DNA of 64,000 nucleotides, taken from positions 85,871,962-85,935,961 of the forward strand of contig NC_092091.1 of assembly GCF_045679555.1 (NCBI RefSeq), written 5' to 3'. Shown here piece after piece: positions 33,219 to 44,778 of the stretch (its first letter is position 1; every line of letters begins with the position of its first letter). Source of the stretch: Salvelinus alpinus. Lineage: Eukaryota; Chordata; Actinopteri; Salmoniformes; Salmonidae. Both the position numbers and the translations under genes were made by a program. The notes under the pieces were generated by a model that was given only the letters and a program-made list of their open reading frames with translations, was not told where the DNA came from and ran no database searches.

Positions 33219-33788
33219 CACCATGAGGGCCCACCATGAGGACCCACCATGAGGACCCACTATGAGGGCCCACTATGAGGACCCACTATGAGGGCCCACT
33301 ATGAGGACCCACTATGAGGACCCACCATGAGGGCCCACCATGAGGGCCCAGTATGAGGGCCCACCATGAGGGCCCACTATGAGGACCCACCATGAGGGCC
33401 CACTATGAGGGCCCACTATGAGGACCCACTATGAGGACCCACTATGAGGGCCCACTATGAGGACCCACTATGAGGGCCCACTATGAGGACCCAACATGAG
33501 GACCCACTATGAGGACCCACTATGAGGACCCACTATGAGGACCCACTATGAGGACCCACTATGAGGGCCCACTATAAGGACCCACCATGAGGACCCACTA
33601 TGAGGACCCACTATGAGGGCCCACTATGAGGACCCACTATGAGGACCCACTATGAGGACCCACTATGAGGGCCCACTATGAGGACCCACCATGAGGACCC
33701 ACTATGAGGGCCCACCATGAGGACCCACCATGAGGGCCCACCATGAGGACCCACTATGAGGACCCACTATGAGGACCCACTATGAGGA
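33219..33788. repeat. 13-bp minisatellite
   Basis: About 44 copies of 'cactatgaggacc' with variants (accatgag, gagggccc). Confidence 0.95.
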
Positions 33789-34187
33789 CCAAACTAAATG
33801 AAACACCCACCAAACTGAAAGACAGAAAGCAAGACACAAAGTAGTGATGTTAACTTTGATATCAGAGAAGCTCCGAGGCATGCGTCGAAATCGCTAAGAA
33901 GTTTATTTCGAAGCAGTATGCCAATGCTTTTTTCGCTTTATCAGAAGCACGTCAATGGCGTCCAAAGCTTTGTATCATCGAACAACCACCTGATTGGTTT
34001 GGTGTTGGTTTTGGTAGAAGACAAGGCGACCCTGTGCACGAGCTACGGCGTGTCTAAGTCATCTATAGTAATTTGTCTGTTATAAATTATTTTGACCAGC
34101 AGGTGTCACTAGTGTATGATGAAATCCTCGGGTGATTAACCGATTTTTCGATTTTTCGATAGAGAGCTTAGTTTCCCCATCACAACC
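33789..34187. other. No gene seen; probable transposon relic
   Basis: A 400-base stretch with 'gaagctccgaggcatgcgtc' and a terminal 'ccgatttttcgatttttcga'. The style is that of high-copy salmonid DNA elements, but I cannot define its ends. Confidence 0.3.
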
Positions 34188-34247
34188 AAGGGAATAGGGC
34201 TCTGGTCACTAGTAGTTCACTATATAGGGAATAGGGCCCTGTGGCTC

Positions 34248-35155
34248 CGGTGTGAAGTCTGCTGTCCCCTAGAGGTGAGATGTGGGTAGTGGAAATTGAA
34301 TGTCTTACTGTTGCTCTGGGTGGAAGTCTGCTGTCCCCTAGAGGTGAGATGTGGGTAGTGGAAATTGAATGTCTTACTGTTGCTCTGGGTGGAAGTCTGC
34401 TGCCCCCTAGAGGTGAGATGTGGGTAGGGGAAATGGAATGTCTTACTGTGTCTCTGGGGTGGAGTCTGCTGCCCCCTAGAGGTGGGATGTGGGTAGTGGA
34501 AATGGAATGTCTTACTGTGGCTCCGGTGGGAAGTCTGCTGTCCCCTAGAGGTGAGATGTGGGTAGTGGAAATTGAATGTCTTACTGTTGCTCTGGGTGGA
34601 GTCTGCTGCCCCCTAGAGGTGAGATGTGGGTAGGGGAAATGGAATGTCTTGCTGTGGCTCTGGGGTGAAGTCTTCTGTCCCCTAGAGGTGGGATGTGGGT
34701 AGTAGAAATGGAATGTCTTACTGTGGCTCCGGGGTGAAGTCTGCTGCCCCCTAGAGGTGAGATGTGGGTAGGCGAAATGGAATGTCTTGCTGTTGCTCCG
34801 GGGGGAAGTCTGCTGCCCCATAGAGGTGAGATGCGGGTAGTGGAAATGGAATGTCTTACTGTGTCTCTGGGGTGGAGTCTGCTGCCCCCTAGAGGTGGGA
34901 TGTGGGTAGTATGGAAATGGAATGTCTTGCTGTGGCTCCGGTGTGAAGTCTGCTGCCCCCTAGAGGTGAGATGTGGGTAGGCGAAATGGAATGTCTTGCT
35001 GTGTCTCTGGGGTGGAGTCTGCTGCCCCCTAGAGGTGAGATGTGGGTAGTAGAAATGGAATGTCTTACTGTGGCTCCGGGGTGAAGTCTGCTGCCCCCTA
35101 GAGGTGAGATGTGGGTAGTAGAAATGGAATGTCTTACTGTGGCTCTGGGGTGAAT
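34248..35155. repeat. 69-bp minisatellite
   Basis: About 13 copies containing 'ctagaggtgagatgtgggta' and 'ggaatgtcttactgtg'. Open in several frames by chance. Confidence 0.95.
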
Positions 35156-35269
35156 GCTTACGAGCCTGCTGGTGCCTACCATCGCTCAGTCAGACTGCTC
35201 TATCAAACATCAAATCATAGACTTAATTCTAACATAATAACACACAGAAATACGAGCCTTTGGTCATTA

Positions 35270-36434
35270 ATATGGTAGAATCCGGAATTTATCATTTCGA
35301 AAACAAAATGTTTAATATTTCAGTGAAATACGGAACCGTTCCGTATTTTATCTAACAGGTGGCATCCATAAGTCTAAATATTGTTGTTACATTGTACAAC
35401 CTTCAATGTTATGTAATAATTACGTTAAATTCTGGAAAATTAGTTTGCAACGAGCCAGGCGGCCCAAACTGTTGCATATACCCTGACTCTGCGTGCAATG
35501 AACGCAAGAGAAGTGACACAATTTCACCTGAATATGCAGGTTTAAAAATATACTTCTGTGTATTGATTTTAAGAAAGGCATTGGTGTTTATGGTTAGGTA
35601 CAGTTGTGCAACGATTGTGCTTTTTTCGCAAATGCGCTTTTGTAAAATCATCCCCCGTTTGGCGAAGTTGGCTTTCTTTGTTAGGAAGAAATAGTCTTCA
35701 CACAGTTCGCAACGAGCCAGGCGGCGAGACCCAGACTGCTGCATATACCCTGACTCTGTTGCAAGATAAGTGACACAATTTACCTAGTTAAAAGAAATTC
35801 ATGTTAGCAGGCAATATTAACTAAATATGCAGGTTTAAAAATATATACTTGTGTATTGATTTTAAGAAAGGCATTGATGTTTATGGTTAGGTACACATTG
35901 GAGCAACGACAGTCCTTTTTCGCGAATGCGCACTGCATCGATTATATGCAACGCAGGACACGCTAGATAAACTAGTAATATCATCAACCATGTGTAGTTA
36001 ACTAGTGATTATGATTGATTGATTGATTGTTTTTTATAAGATAAGTTTAATGTTAGCTAGCAACTTACCTTGGCTTCTTACTGCATTCGCGTAACAGGCA
36101 GGCTCCTCGTGAAGTGCAATGAGAGGCAGGTGGTTGGAGCGTTGGACTAGTTAACTGTAAGGTTGCAATATTGAATCCCCGAGCTGACAAGGTAAAAATC
36201 TGTCGTTCTGCCCGTGAACAAGGCAGTTAACCCACTGTTCCTAGGCCGTCATTGAAAATAAGAATGTGTTCTTAACTGACTTGCCTGGTTAAATAAAGGT
36301 GTAAAAAAAAAAATATATATATATAAAACGGCCAAATCGGTGCCCAAAAATACCGATTTCCGATTGTTATGAAAACTTGAAATCGGCCCTAATTAATCGG
36401 CCATCGGCCATTCCGATTAATCGGTCGACCTCTA
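35270..36434. mobile_element. Composite non-autonomous DNA transposon with embedded SINE
   Basis: The right end is 'aatcggtcgacctcta'. Inside is an imperfect 290-base tandem duplication (starts near 35,448 and 35,707, 'gcaacgagccaggcgg') and a tRNA-derived SINE. It recalls a high-copy salmonid element in which the SINE is carried along. The left end is uncertain. Confidence 0.6.
36121..36312 (+). mobile_element. tRNA-derived SINE (HpaI-type)
   Basis: Tail 'gacttgcctggttaaataaa', GTTAAC site, 'ccccgagctgacaaggta' core and a B-box-like 'attgaatcc'. The 5' part is more diverged than the copy at 6591. It is inside the composite transposon. Confidence 0.75.
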
Positions 36435-37835
36435 GTAATTACCTAAATGTTTGGGCTATTTTGAACCTATTACAAAAAAAAATATATATATATATCATTC
36501 TTCATTGAGGCCTGCTGGGACAAGAGTGACCAAGCGTTCTATCCAATATGTCTGTCTTTGGAGAGGTAAATAATCCCTATCCCCTCCCCTTTGTGATGTC
36601 TTCACCAATCCAATGAACATATAAGGTAAGGTCTTACCCACATAATACAAGTTACAGGAACACTACAGGAGATATACAACACATGTTGTGTTATGTTATT
36701 CTACCTCAAATCTTTATCCTTTCACCTGAATGGGGATGGATAAGAGAGTTCTCTCTGATCATGGCGTAACAGTAGATGCAGTTGTGACAAGGGTCACTAC
36801 CATCAGGAATGATAGACATGAAATCCAATGCTTTTTTCTCAGTCAAAGCTGACTTTACTTAACAAACCAATTTGAGGGTATATTGGGGGGGATTCAAAGG
36901 CTTTACCAAAGCTGGGCTTGCTGTGTAATATGTTCCAATGTCTATTAACCACATCCTTGATTGACCTTGAAATGTGGCGGTCATGACATTATGACAGCCA
37001 CACTTAGCATCTCCTGGCTTCCACAGCCTACAAGCCACTGAGAACATCTACATTTTAGAAAGTCTTATACATCCATTTAATATAGCCTACACCATCACAC
37101 TAAATCCATTACTTATTTTAGACAGGTCTAAAGAAACATGATATGAAGAAAATGTAGTCTATTTCAGAAGAAAGGAATAGCATACTGGCCCTGATTTGGC
37201 TATGCCATATGGCTGTGGGCTACTACACTAGTTCATTTATCAGACAAGATTTGCTTAGAATTCAGTGGCATTATTTTATATTATTTTATAGTATGCAGAA
37301 GACAATTCAACAAAATAGAAAGGATAAGATATGAGCTCTTAGTTTTGTATGCAGGCTGTACACACTTCATCAGTCTCTCATTCCCATTTGACAAACACTT
37401 GCTCCTGCTTCGAATTTCCAGGCTGCAACACCTATGTGTGGCCCACTAAATAAATCCAGGCCTTTTGCGGCCAGTGGCCGTTGTAACCGTGGGCTGAATA
37501 TAATAATTATAATTCCCTTCCCCGGCTGCATGTTGAGCACCTCTCACACACATGGCTCTCCATCACGTGATCGGGTCTTTCTCACAGGCTACAAGTGAAG
37601 ACAGACATATTGGGGACGCGACTGCGCGAGTCCTTATCCAATTCCGAGGCGCATATTGAAGATATTGGAAGAACTGTCCACATTTACTTTTCGTCAGCCA
37701 ACAAGATGAGTAGGCCTAACAAACAGCAAAAGTCGATCTACTATTCTCCATAGTACAGAAGTTAACCTATTATATTCTGTGCAACAAATAAATATTCCAA
37801 ACATATTCTGGGACAGTTGTGGGATGCGATTCGTG
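36435..37835. other. About 1.4 kb with no gene seen
   Basis: AT-rich, largely non-repetitive sequence. No splice-supported frame or recognised domain. The longest frame (62 residues, minus strand) has no family signature. Confidence 0.5.
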
Positions 37836-39293
37836 GAGGCTACTGAGGGGAGGACAGCTCATAACAACGGAATGGAATGGCATCAAACACATGGTTTATA
37901 TGATATCACATGGTTTCATGGTTTATATGATATCACATGGTTTCATGGTTTATATGATATCACATGGTTTGTATGATATCACATGGTTTTCATGGTTTGT
38001 ATGATATCACATGGGTTTCATGGTTTGTATGATATCAAATGGTTTTCATGGTTTATATGATATCACATGGTTTTCATGGTTTGTATGATATCACATGGTT
38101 TTCATGGTTTGTATGATATCACATGGTTTTCATGGTTTGTATGATATCACATGGATTTCATGGTTTATATGATATCACATGGTTTTCATGGTTTGTATGA
38201 TATCACATGGTTTTCATGGTTTGTATGATATCACATGGTTTTCATGGTTTGTATGATATCACATGGTTTTCATGGTTTGTATGATATCACATGGTTTTCA
38301 TGGTTTGTATGATATCACATGGTTTTCATGGTTTGTATGATATCACATGGTTTTCATGGTTTGTATGATATCACATGGTTTTCATGGTTTGTATGATATC
38401 ACATGGTTTTCATGGTTTGTATGATATCACATGGGTTTCATGGTTAGTATGATATCACATGGTGTTCATGGTTTGTATGATATCACATGGTTTTCATGGT
38501 TTGTATGATATCACATGGGTTTCATGGTTTGTATGATATCACATGGTTTTCATGGTTTGTATGATATCACATGGTTTTCATGGTTTGTATGATATCACAT
38601 GGGTTTCATAGTTTATATGATATCACATGGTTTTCATGGTTTATATGATATCACATGCTTTTCATGGTTTGTATGATATCACATGGTTTTCATGGTTTGT
38701 ATGATATCACATGGTTTTCATGGTTTGTATGATATCACATGGTTTTCATGGTTTATATGATATCACATGGTTTTCATGGTTTGCATGATATCACATGGGT
38801 TTCATGGTTTGTATGATATCACATGGTTTTAATGGTATGTATGATATCACATGGGTTTCATGGTTTGTATGATATCACATGGTTTTAATGGTATGTATGA
38901 TATCACATGGGTTTTCTTGGTTTATATGATATCACATGGTTTTAATGGTATGTATGATATCACATGGATTTCATGGTTTGTATGATATCACATGGTTTTA
39001 ATGGTATGTATGATATCACATGGGTTTCATGGTTTATATGATATCACATGGTTTTAATGGTATGTATGATATCACATGGTTTTCATGGTTTGTATGATAT
39101 CACATGGTTTTCATGGTTTGTATGATATCACATGGTTTTCATGGTTTGTATGATATCACATGGTTTTCATGGTTTGTATGATATCACATGGTTTTCATGG
39201 TTTGTATGATATCACATGGGTTTCATGGTTTGTATGATATCATTCCATTCCAGCCATTATATTGAACCGTCCTCCCCTCAGTAGCCTCCACTG
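37836..39293. mobile_element. Palindromic MITE with an expanded centre
   Basis: Left arm 'gaggctactgaggggaggac' (37837-37856) and its inverted right arm 'gtcctcccctcagtagcctc' (39270-39289). Inner arms are 'ggaatggaatgg' and 'cattccattccagcc'. Between them sits a 28-bp array instead of the short centre usual for this family. Confidence 0.75.
37893..39240. repeat. 28-bp minisatellite inside the MITE
   Basis: About 48 copies of a unit containing 'tgatatcacatggttttcat', 24-28 bases long. Each unit contains the GATATC palindrome. Confidence 0.95.
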
Positions 39294-40785
39294 GATGTGA
39301 TAGATCCCAAATGAATACAACCACTGGCATCTTAAAAAAGGTTTTAATCAAGGAGCCTGACGCAACAGGTGAGAACGTTTAGCTTAAAATGTTGATCAAC
39401 TATTAGGCTAGTTCTTCACATTATAAGAGCAGCGATGTTCACATGGTAGTAGGCTGTAAGCACGAATGTTCCCTTAGCAGGAAAACACCATTATCAAAAC
39501 TGACCACAAATGTGATTATGTATCTAATGCTGTTATTATGAAGGTGCATTTTTATGGGGAACATTATCGTCCCCAAACTTGATACTCATGCCTGTGTATG
39601 TATGCCAGTTGGGCTCTACACTAGCTGTAAAACTGATTACTGTGTTTAATTTTAAGAAGTTATTTGGCCACTTTAGTTGTGATACAAATCAAAGCATACA
39701 GGCCTATGGGCTAGGCTACATGAGGTGCACAACTAGGATTTGAAAAAAGCATTTCTTGCCTTAAGCTGGGTATCGTTCATAAGTGATCATATATCACTCA
39801 CAAGTGATAGGGCTATTATTGATGTAATATTGTCTTTACATACTGAATAATGTGTGAATTTTGTTTTGATTTGGAATGGACCATTATGATGCAGCTGTCT
39901 CGAAACAGGGGCAGCAGAAAAAAAGACACGTCATCTCTGCACTGAAATAGAGAATGGAGGATGCTTTTCCCATGGTTTATTATCAGGCCATTCAGGTAGG
40001 CTATACTTCTGTTGTAAAGACAAGCAATGTGGTTAACATTAGGAAAGTTGAGATATAAATATAGTAGTCTATAAAAAGCTGGTGTGATCCTCCTCTTTTT
40101 AGTAGAGGCCATCACTCTGTTTTCTCATGTAATTGCATAGCCTATGGAAATGTTGCACAACATCAGCTCCCATGAAGTGTTTGATTAGATTTTCTCTTAC
40201 ATTTGCATTGATGTCAGAGTGATTAGAGGGACAATAGAGTGCTGAGTACCAGGCAGTTAGCAAGTTTGGTAAGGTGACTAATGACCATCCACAGAATCAG
40301 AGCTTGGAGAATCCTAATTACAGCGACTAAATGGTCACGTGGAATTTGACTGCCGTCATGACTCGTGACCGGCTGGTGTGGCGTTAACATGGTCACCATA
40401 ACAACGGGAAAGTTGCAGAGCGAGGAGATATGCATAATGCATTCCGCTCAGTTTGACTCTCTTTAGGTAATTGTCCAATACATCTTCTTTATACCTTCTG
40501 GTTTTGAATCGTTTACATTAATCTTTGTACATCAAACGATTCATCAGAGTCACAAACACACCGAATGTGAAAGAGTTGGCTACAACCGTTTGTTAATGAA
40601 GGTGATAACTATTGAAATAAAGGCATTTCTATCTGTTCTGTTCTATACACCTCAGTGTGCCATTGGCATCTTTCTGAACCAAAACATAAATAAAAAAACA
40701 TGTTCTTTATCAGATACCAACGTACATTTAATGGACTGCTGGAATTCATGAATGTAATGAATTCCTGCAATTCAAGGTCACCTGA
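39294..40785. other. About 1.5 kb with no gene seen
   Basis: Mostly unique-looking AT-rich DNA. Short frames on the minus strand (39816-40115, 40223-40435) show no domain, codon bias or splice context that I can defend. Confidence 0.5.
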
Positions 40786-40789
40786 CTAA

Positions 40790-41035
40790 ATGAAAAAAAA
40801 TGTACTTATTATATCTTAGAATAGGAATTAAACTGAACTGCTTTGTTCGTCAATTATGTCTGAGTGTTGGAGCCCCTGGCTATACGTAATAAATAAAAAA
40901 CAAGAAAATCACATTTGCTTAAATTACATTACAGTGCCTACAGAAAGTCCCTTGGATTTCTTCACATTTGATTGTTACAAAGTGGGATTAAAATGTATTT
41001 AATTGTCAACGATCTACACACAATACTCTGTAAAG
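40790..41035. mobile_element. Two transposon fragments
   Basis: 40,790-40,925 matches the interior of the element at 29005-29602 ('gtctgagtgttggag'). 40,932-41,035 looks like one end of a Tc1-type MITE ('cagtgcctacagaaagtc', 'acacacaatactctgtaaag'). Confidence 0.5.
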
Positions 41036-41039
41036 TCAG

Positions 41040-41605
<566 letters not shown>

Positions 41606-41927
41606 GCCAGCAGTAAAAACACACTGACAGGACAGTTCCTCTTATGGCCACTAGGTGGTAATCTGGTGTCACAGACGCAGGACTGTAGACTAGAAAGAAG
41701 CATTGCCCCAATTATCTCTCCTTTCTCCTAAAGTGTGCACTTGTTCACTTCCCTTCACTGAAATGACAGGTGTACTAAATATGGTGGATAACAGAAGGAA
41801 TAGTCCTCTGAGTGGAACGGTGGGAGACAAACAGTACCTCCTCTCCCCTTCTCCCCCTCTTCTCTTCTCTTCTCCTCTCCTCTCCTCTCCTCTCCTCTCC
41901 TCTCCTCTCCTCTTCATCTTTTTATCA

Positions 41928-42000
41928 CTGACTTCTCACCAGTGATGTCATCATAACCAGTAACCTGTTCCTCTCTTGGCCCAGCCCAGCCTGACCCTGA
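41928..42000 (+). repeat. Module 'Z' copy 1 of the duplicated locus
   Basis: Shares 'gacttctcaccagtgatgtc' and the following 'atcataaccagtaacct' with 44,595-44,690 and 61,036-61,120. It marks the ends of duplicated units. Confidence 0.75.
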
Positions 42001-42130
42001 CATATAGCATCAGGCCTGTTGAGTTTACTTGGGTAACAGACCTCTAGCTTCTACACCACATCCCCCCTTCTCCTGCTCTAACATGAGACCTCATCAGTAC
42101 TCATTTTGGGTGCTGGTACTGTTTATATTG

Positions 42131-42441
42131 ATGTGCTGGAACATTAAGCCAATATTCTATAAGAGGTGAACTCAAGCAGTAGAAAGTTAGAGGTGATATT
42201 ATAGGACACACTATGTGAAACGTTGCTGCTCTGTCAGCAGTTTCCTGTGGAGTTTTTCAGTTTGCTGTAGTGTGTTCAACCACTGATCCAAGATAAGTTG
42301 CTAAGAAGTTTATCTAACGTCATTGAAGTTAGGACGTAATGAGATAGAAGTCATATAGCCGAGCAGTATTTCTCACTCTTCAGTCCACTCTTCATGACAG
42401 TAGACTTGTTTCGCTCAGTGGAGCCCCAGTTAGAGACAGAT
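42131..42441 (+). promoter_or_regulatory. Upstream cassette P1 with 5' UTR of the leader exon
   Basis: The segment with 'gaggtgaactcaagcagtag' through 'catatagccgagcagtattt' runs into the leader ATG at 42442. Related copies: 46196-46440, 47641-48045, 51988-52502, 53481-53995 and 56005-56557. Only this one and the last keep the leader exon. Promoter role inferred from position and a TATA-like element. Confidence 0.5.
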
Positions 42442-42484
42442 ATGATACCTGCAGTGGTACTGACCATCCTGTTGTGGAGCACAG
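42442..42484 (+). CDS. Signal-peptide exon of an unidentified duplicated gene, copy 1
   Basis: ATG then MIPAVVLTILLWST and one further base, ending GAGCACAG|gtagga. The short hydrophobic leader and phase-1 donor are typical of exon 1 of Ig-superfamily and other secreted or membrane immune genes in fish, but no downstream domain is visible to identify the family. The same exon and about 300 bases of upstream sequence recur at 56558. The leader is preceded by a plausible 5' UTR (about 42,385-42,441) and TATA-like 'catata' at 42352-42357. Confidence 0.5.
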
Positions 42485-42807
42485 GTAGGAGGCTGTTATA
42501 TTGATAGACACTTGTGACAGTTACTGAGATATGTTTTGATATTGTAAGATATGTTACCATTTGCAGGGCTAGTAAAATAACATACAACTGGAAGCAGACA
42601 GTAAAAATGTGTCTCAAAGCAGGACAATGATGTGATCACCTGTAAATGTACTTTACTGTAGCCTAACTGTCCATCTGGGGACAGGCACTAATGTCAGTTA
42701 AGTTGTGATGGTGTCATGCATCTGACTGTTGTATATTCAGTGTGTCAATGATTGATTGTATCTGTCTCTATGTAAATGAATGAGAGTATATATTATATTG
42801 GTGTTAT

Positions 42808-42905
42808 GTTAGAGTAGGAGAAGGGAGGGGTGTAGATGATAGAGGTCTGTGAGCTGAGTCAAGATCAACAGGTCCAACACTATACGTCAAGAAGAGAGAG
42901 AGAAC
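42808..42905 (+). repeat. Module 'W' copy 1
   Basis: A block with 'gatagaggtctgtgagctga' and 'aagaagagagagagaacgag', before a GA-rich array. Related blocks are at 44,352-44,460 and 56,932-57,035. Confidence 0.75.
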
Positions 42906-43930
42906 GAGAGAGAGAGAGAGATGAGAAGAGAGAGGAGGGGTGGGGAGAGAGATTTGAGGAGGAGGAGAAAGAGAGAGGGTAGGGAGAGAGGAGGGTTGGG
43001 GAGAGAGAAAGGGAGGGGAGAGAGAAAGGGAGGGGAGAGAGAAAGGGAGGGGAGAGCGAAAGGGGGGGAGATGGGAAAGGAGGGCATAGAGCAAGATAGG
43101 TGAGAGAGAAGGGGAGGGGAGAGAGATTTGAGAAGGAGAAAAGAGGGTTGGGGAGAGCAGGGTAGGAGAGAGGGAAGGGTAGAGGAGAGAGGAGGGTAGG
43201 AGAGAGGGAAGGGTAGAGGAGAGAGGAGGGTAGATACGAGAGAACGGTAGAGGAGAGAGGAGGGTAGGAGAGAGGGAAGGGTAGAGGAGAGAGGAGGGTA
43301 GATACGAGAGAACGGTAGAGGAGAGAGGAGGGTAGGAGAGAGGGAAGGGTAGAGGAGAGAGGAGGGTAGGAGAGAGGGAAGGGTAGAGGAGAGAGCAGGG
43401 TAGGAGAGAGGGAAGGGTAGAGGAGAGAGGAGGGTAGGAGAGAGGGAAGGGTAGAGGAGAGAGGAGGGTAGGAGAGAGGGAAGGGTAGAGGAGAGAGCAG
43501 GGTAGGAGTGAGGGAAGGGTAGAGGAGAGAGCAGGGTAGAAGAGAGGGAAGGGTAGAGGAGAGAGGAGGGTAGATACGAGAGAACGGTAGAGGAGAGAGG
43601 AGGGTAGGGGATAGAAGGTAGTGTAGAGAGAATGGGAGGGGAGAAAGGAGGGAAGGGGAGAGTGGAGGGTAGGAGAGAAGGGTAGAGTAGAGAGTATGGG
43701 AGGGGAGGGGATAGAGAGATTTGCGGAGGAGAGAGAAGGGTAGGGGAGAGAGGAGGGTGGAGGAGAGAGGAGGGGAGGGGAGAGAGGAGGGGAGGGGAGA
43801 GAGAAGGGTAGGGGAGAGAGGAGGGTGGAGGAGAGAGGAGGGGAGGGGAGAGAGGAGGGTGGAGGAGAGAAGATGGTAGGGGAGAGAGGAGGGTGGAGGA
43901 GAGAGGAGGGTGGAGGAGAGATGGGGAATG
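42906..43930. repeat. GA-rich purine array, about 1 kb
   Basis: Nearly all purine on the + strand. Units of about 33-45 bases around 'gagagggaagggtagaggag', with a marker 'gatacgagagaacggtag' recurring four times. Confidence 0.95.
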
Positions 43931-44162
43931 TGTTTACACATGGGTGTTGTTGCACCATAGCAACGATAAGCCTATCTTCCCCATCACATCATGAAAGGTC
44001 ATGTTATGTTGATTTAATCTCTGCCTCTCTCTTCCTCTGACTCCTCCCTTTCTCTCTATCTCTCTCTCTTTCTCTTTCTCCTCTGTTTCTCTCTTCCTCT
44101 GACTCCTCCCTTTCTCTCTATCTCTCTTTCTCTTTCTCCTCTGTCTCTCTCTTTCTCCTCAG

Positions 44163-44192
44163 ATCTCCAGGCTCAAAGCGTCAGTCCACCAG
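44163..44192 (+). CDS. Candidate micro-exon 2 of the copy 1 leader gene
   Basis: A 30-base segment lies between a strong acceptor (long CT tract ending 'tttctcctcag') and a donor CCACCAG|gtaggta. It is phase 1 to phase 1, matching exon 1. Joined, the peptide runs on as DLQAQSVSPPG. The splice sites are good but the exon is tiny and no third exon is seen before the block at 44,352 and the transposon at 44,779. Could be real or chance. Confidence 0.35.
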
Positions 44193-44351
44193 GTAGGTAG
44201 AGTATAAATCTACAGTGATTATAGCAGTTCAATATTAGTAAACTTTATTATCCCACATGAAGAAAGTAATGTGTCCATACAAACCATTCTAAACCCCAAT
44301 AACAAGTACTGTTTTATGGAACTACTAATACTTGACATATTATATATTATA

Positions 44352-44690
44352 TAGGTCTGACGTTAGAGTTGGAGAAGGGGGGTGTAGATGCTAGAGGTCT
44401 GTTACCCAAGTCAACAGGTCTGATGCTATCTGTCAGGAAGAGAGAGAGAGGAACAGAGAGAGAGGAAGGAGAGAGAGAGAAGGCGTGGAGAGAGAGGGAG
44501 ATGTCAACAGAGATAGGGAGAGCTAGAAGGCGAGGAGAGAAAGTGAGATGTCAACAGAGATAGGGCTGACAGAATAACATGCAGCCAACTGAATATCTTG
44601 TCATTACTGACTTCTCACCAGTGATGTCATCATAACCTGTAACCTTTTCCACTCTTGGTCCGGCTCAGCTTGACCCTGACCTCTGAAATT
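44352..44690 (+). repeat. Modules 'W' copy 2 and 'Z' copy 2
   Basis: W (to about 44,460) is followed by short GA repeats and Z (44,565-44,690, 'ctgacagaataacatgcag'). The same W-GA-Z order is seen across 56.9-61.1 kb, supporting duplication of a whole unit. Confidence 0.7.
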
Positions 44691-44778
44691 AATGATTTTA
44701 AAAATGATTTAAAAAAATCTAATTAGATTTAATCTCATCTGCAAAGAGAGTTACACATTTGCATGGAAGGGGAATGTA

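Noticed and set aside
35359..35744. Two opposed 111-residue frames
   Set aside because: Within a non-autonomous transposon with a tandem duplication; no domain.
42351..42617. 88-residue minus-strand frame (and its copy at 56476-56733)
   Set aside because: Antisense to the leader exon; conserved only because the segment is duplicated. The + strand leader with a donor is the better reading.
42804..43958. Ser/Pro/Leu-rich minus-strand frames of 350-384 residues
   Set aside because: Translation of a GA-rich array; no domain, start context or splice support.
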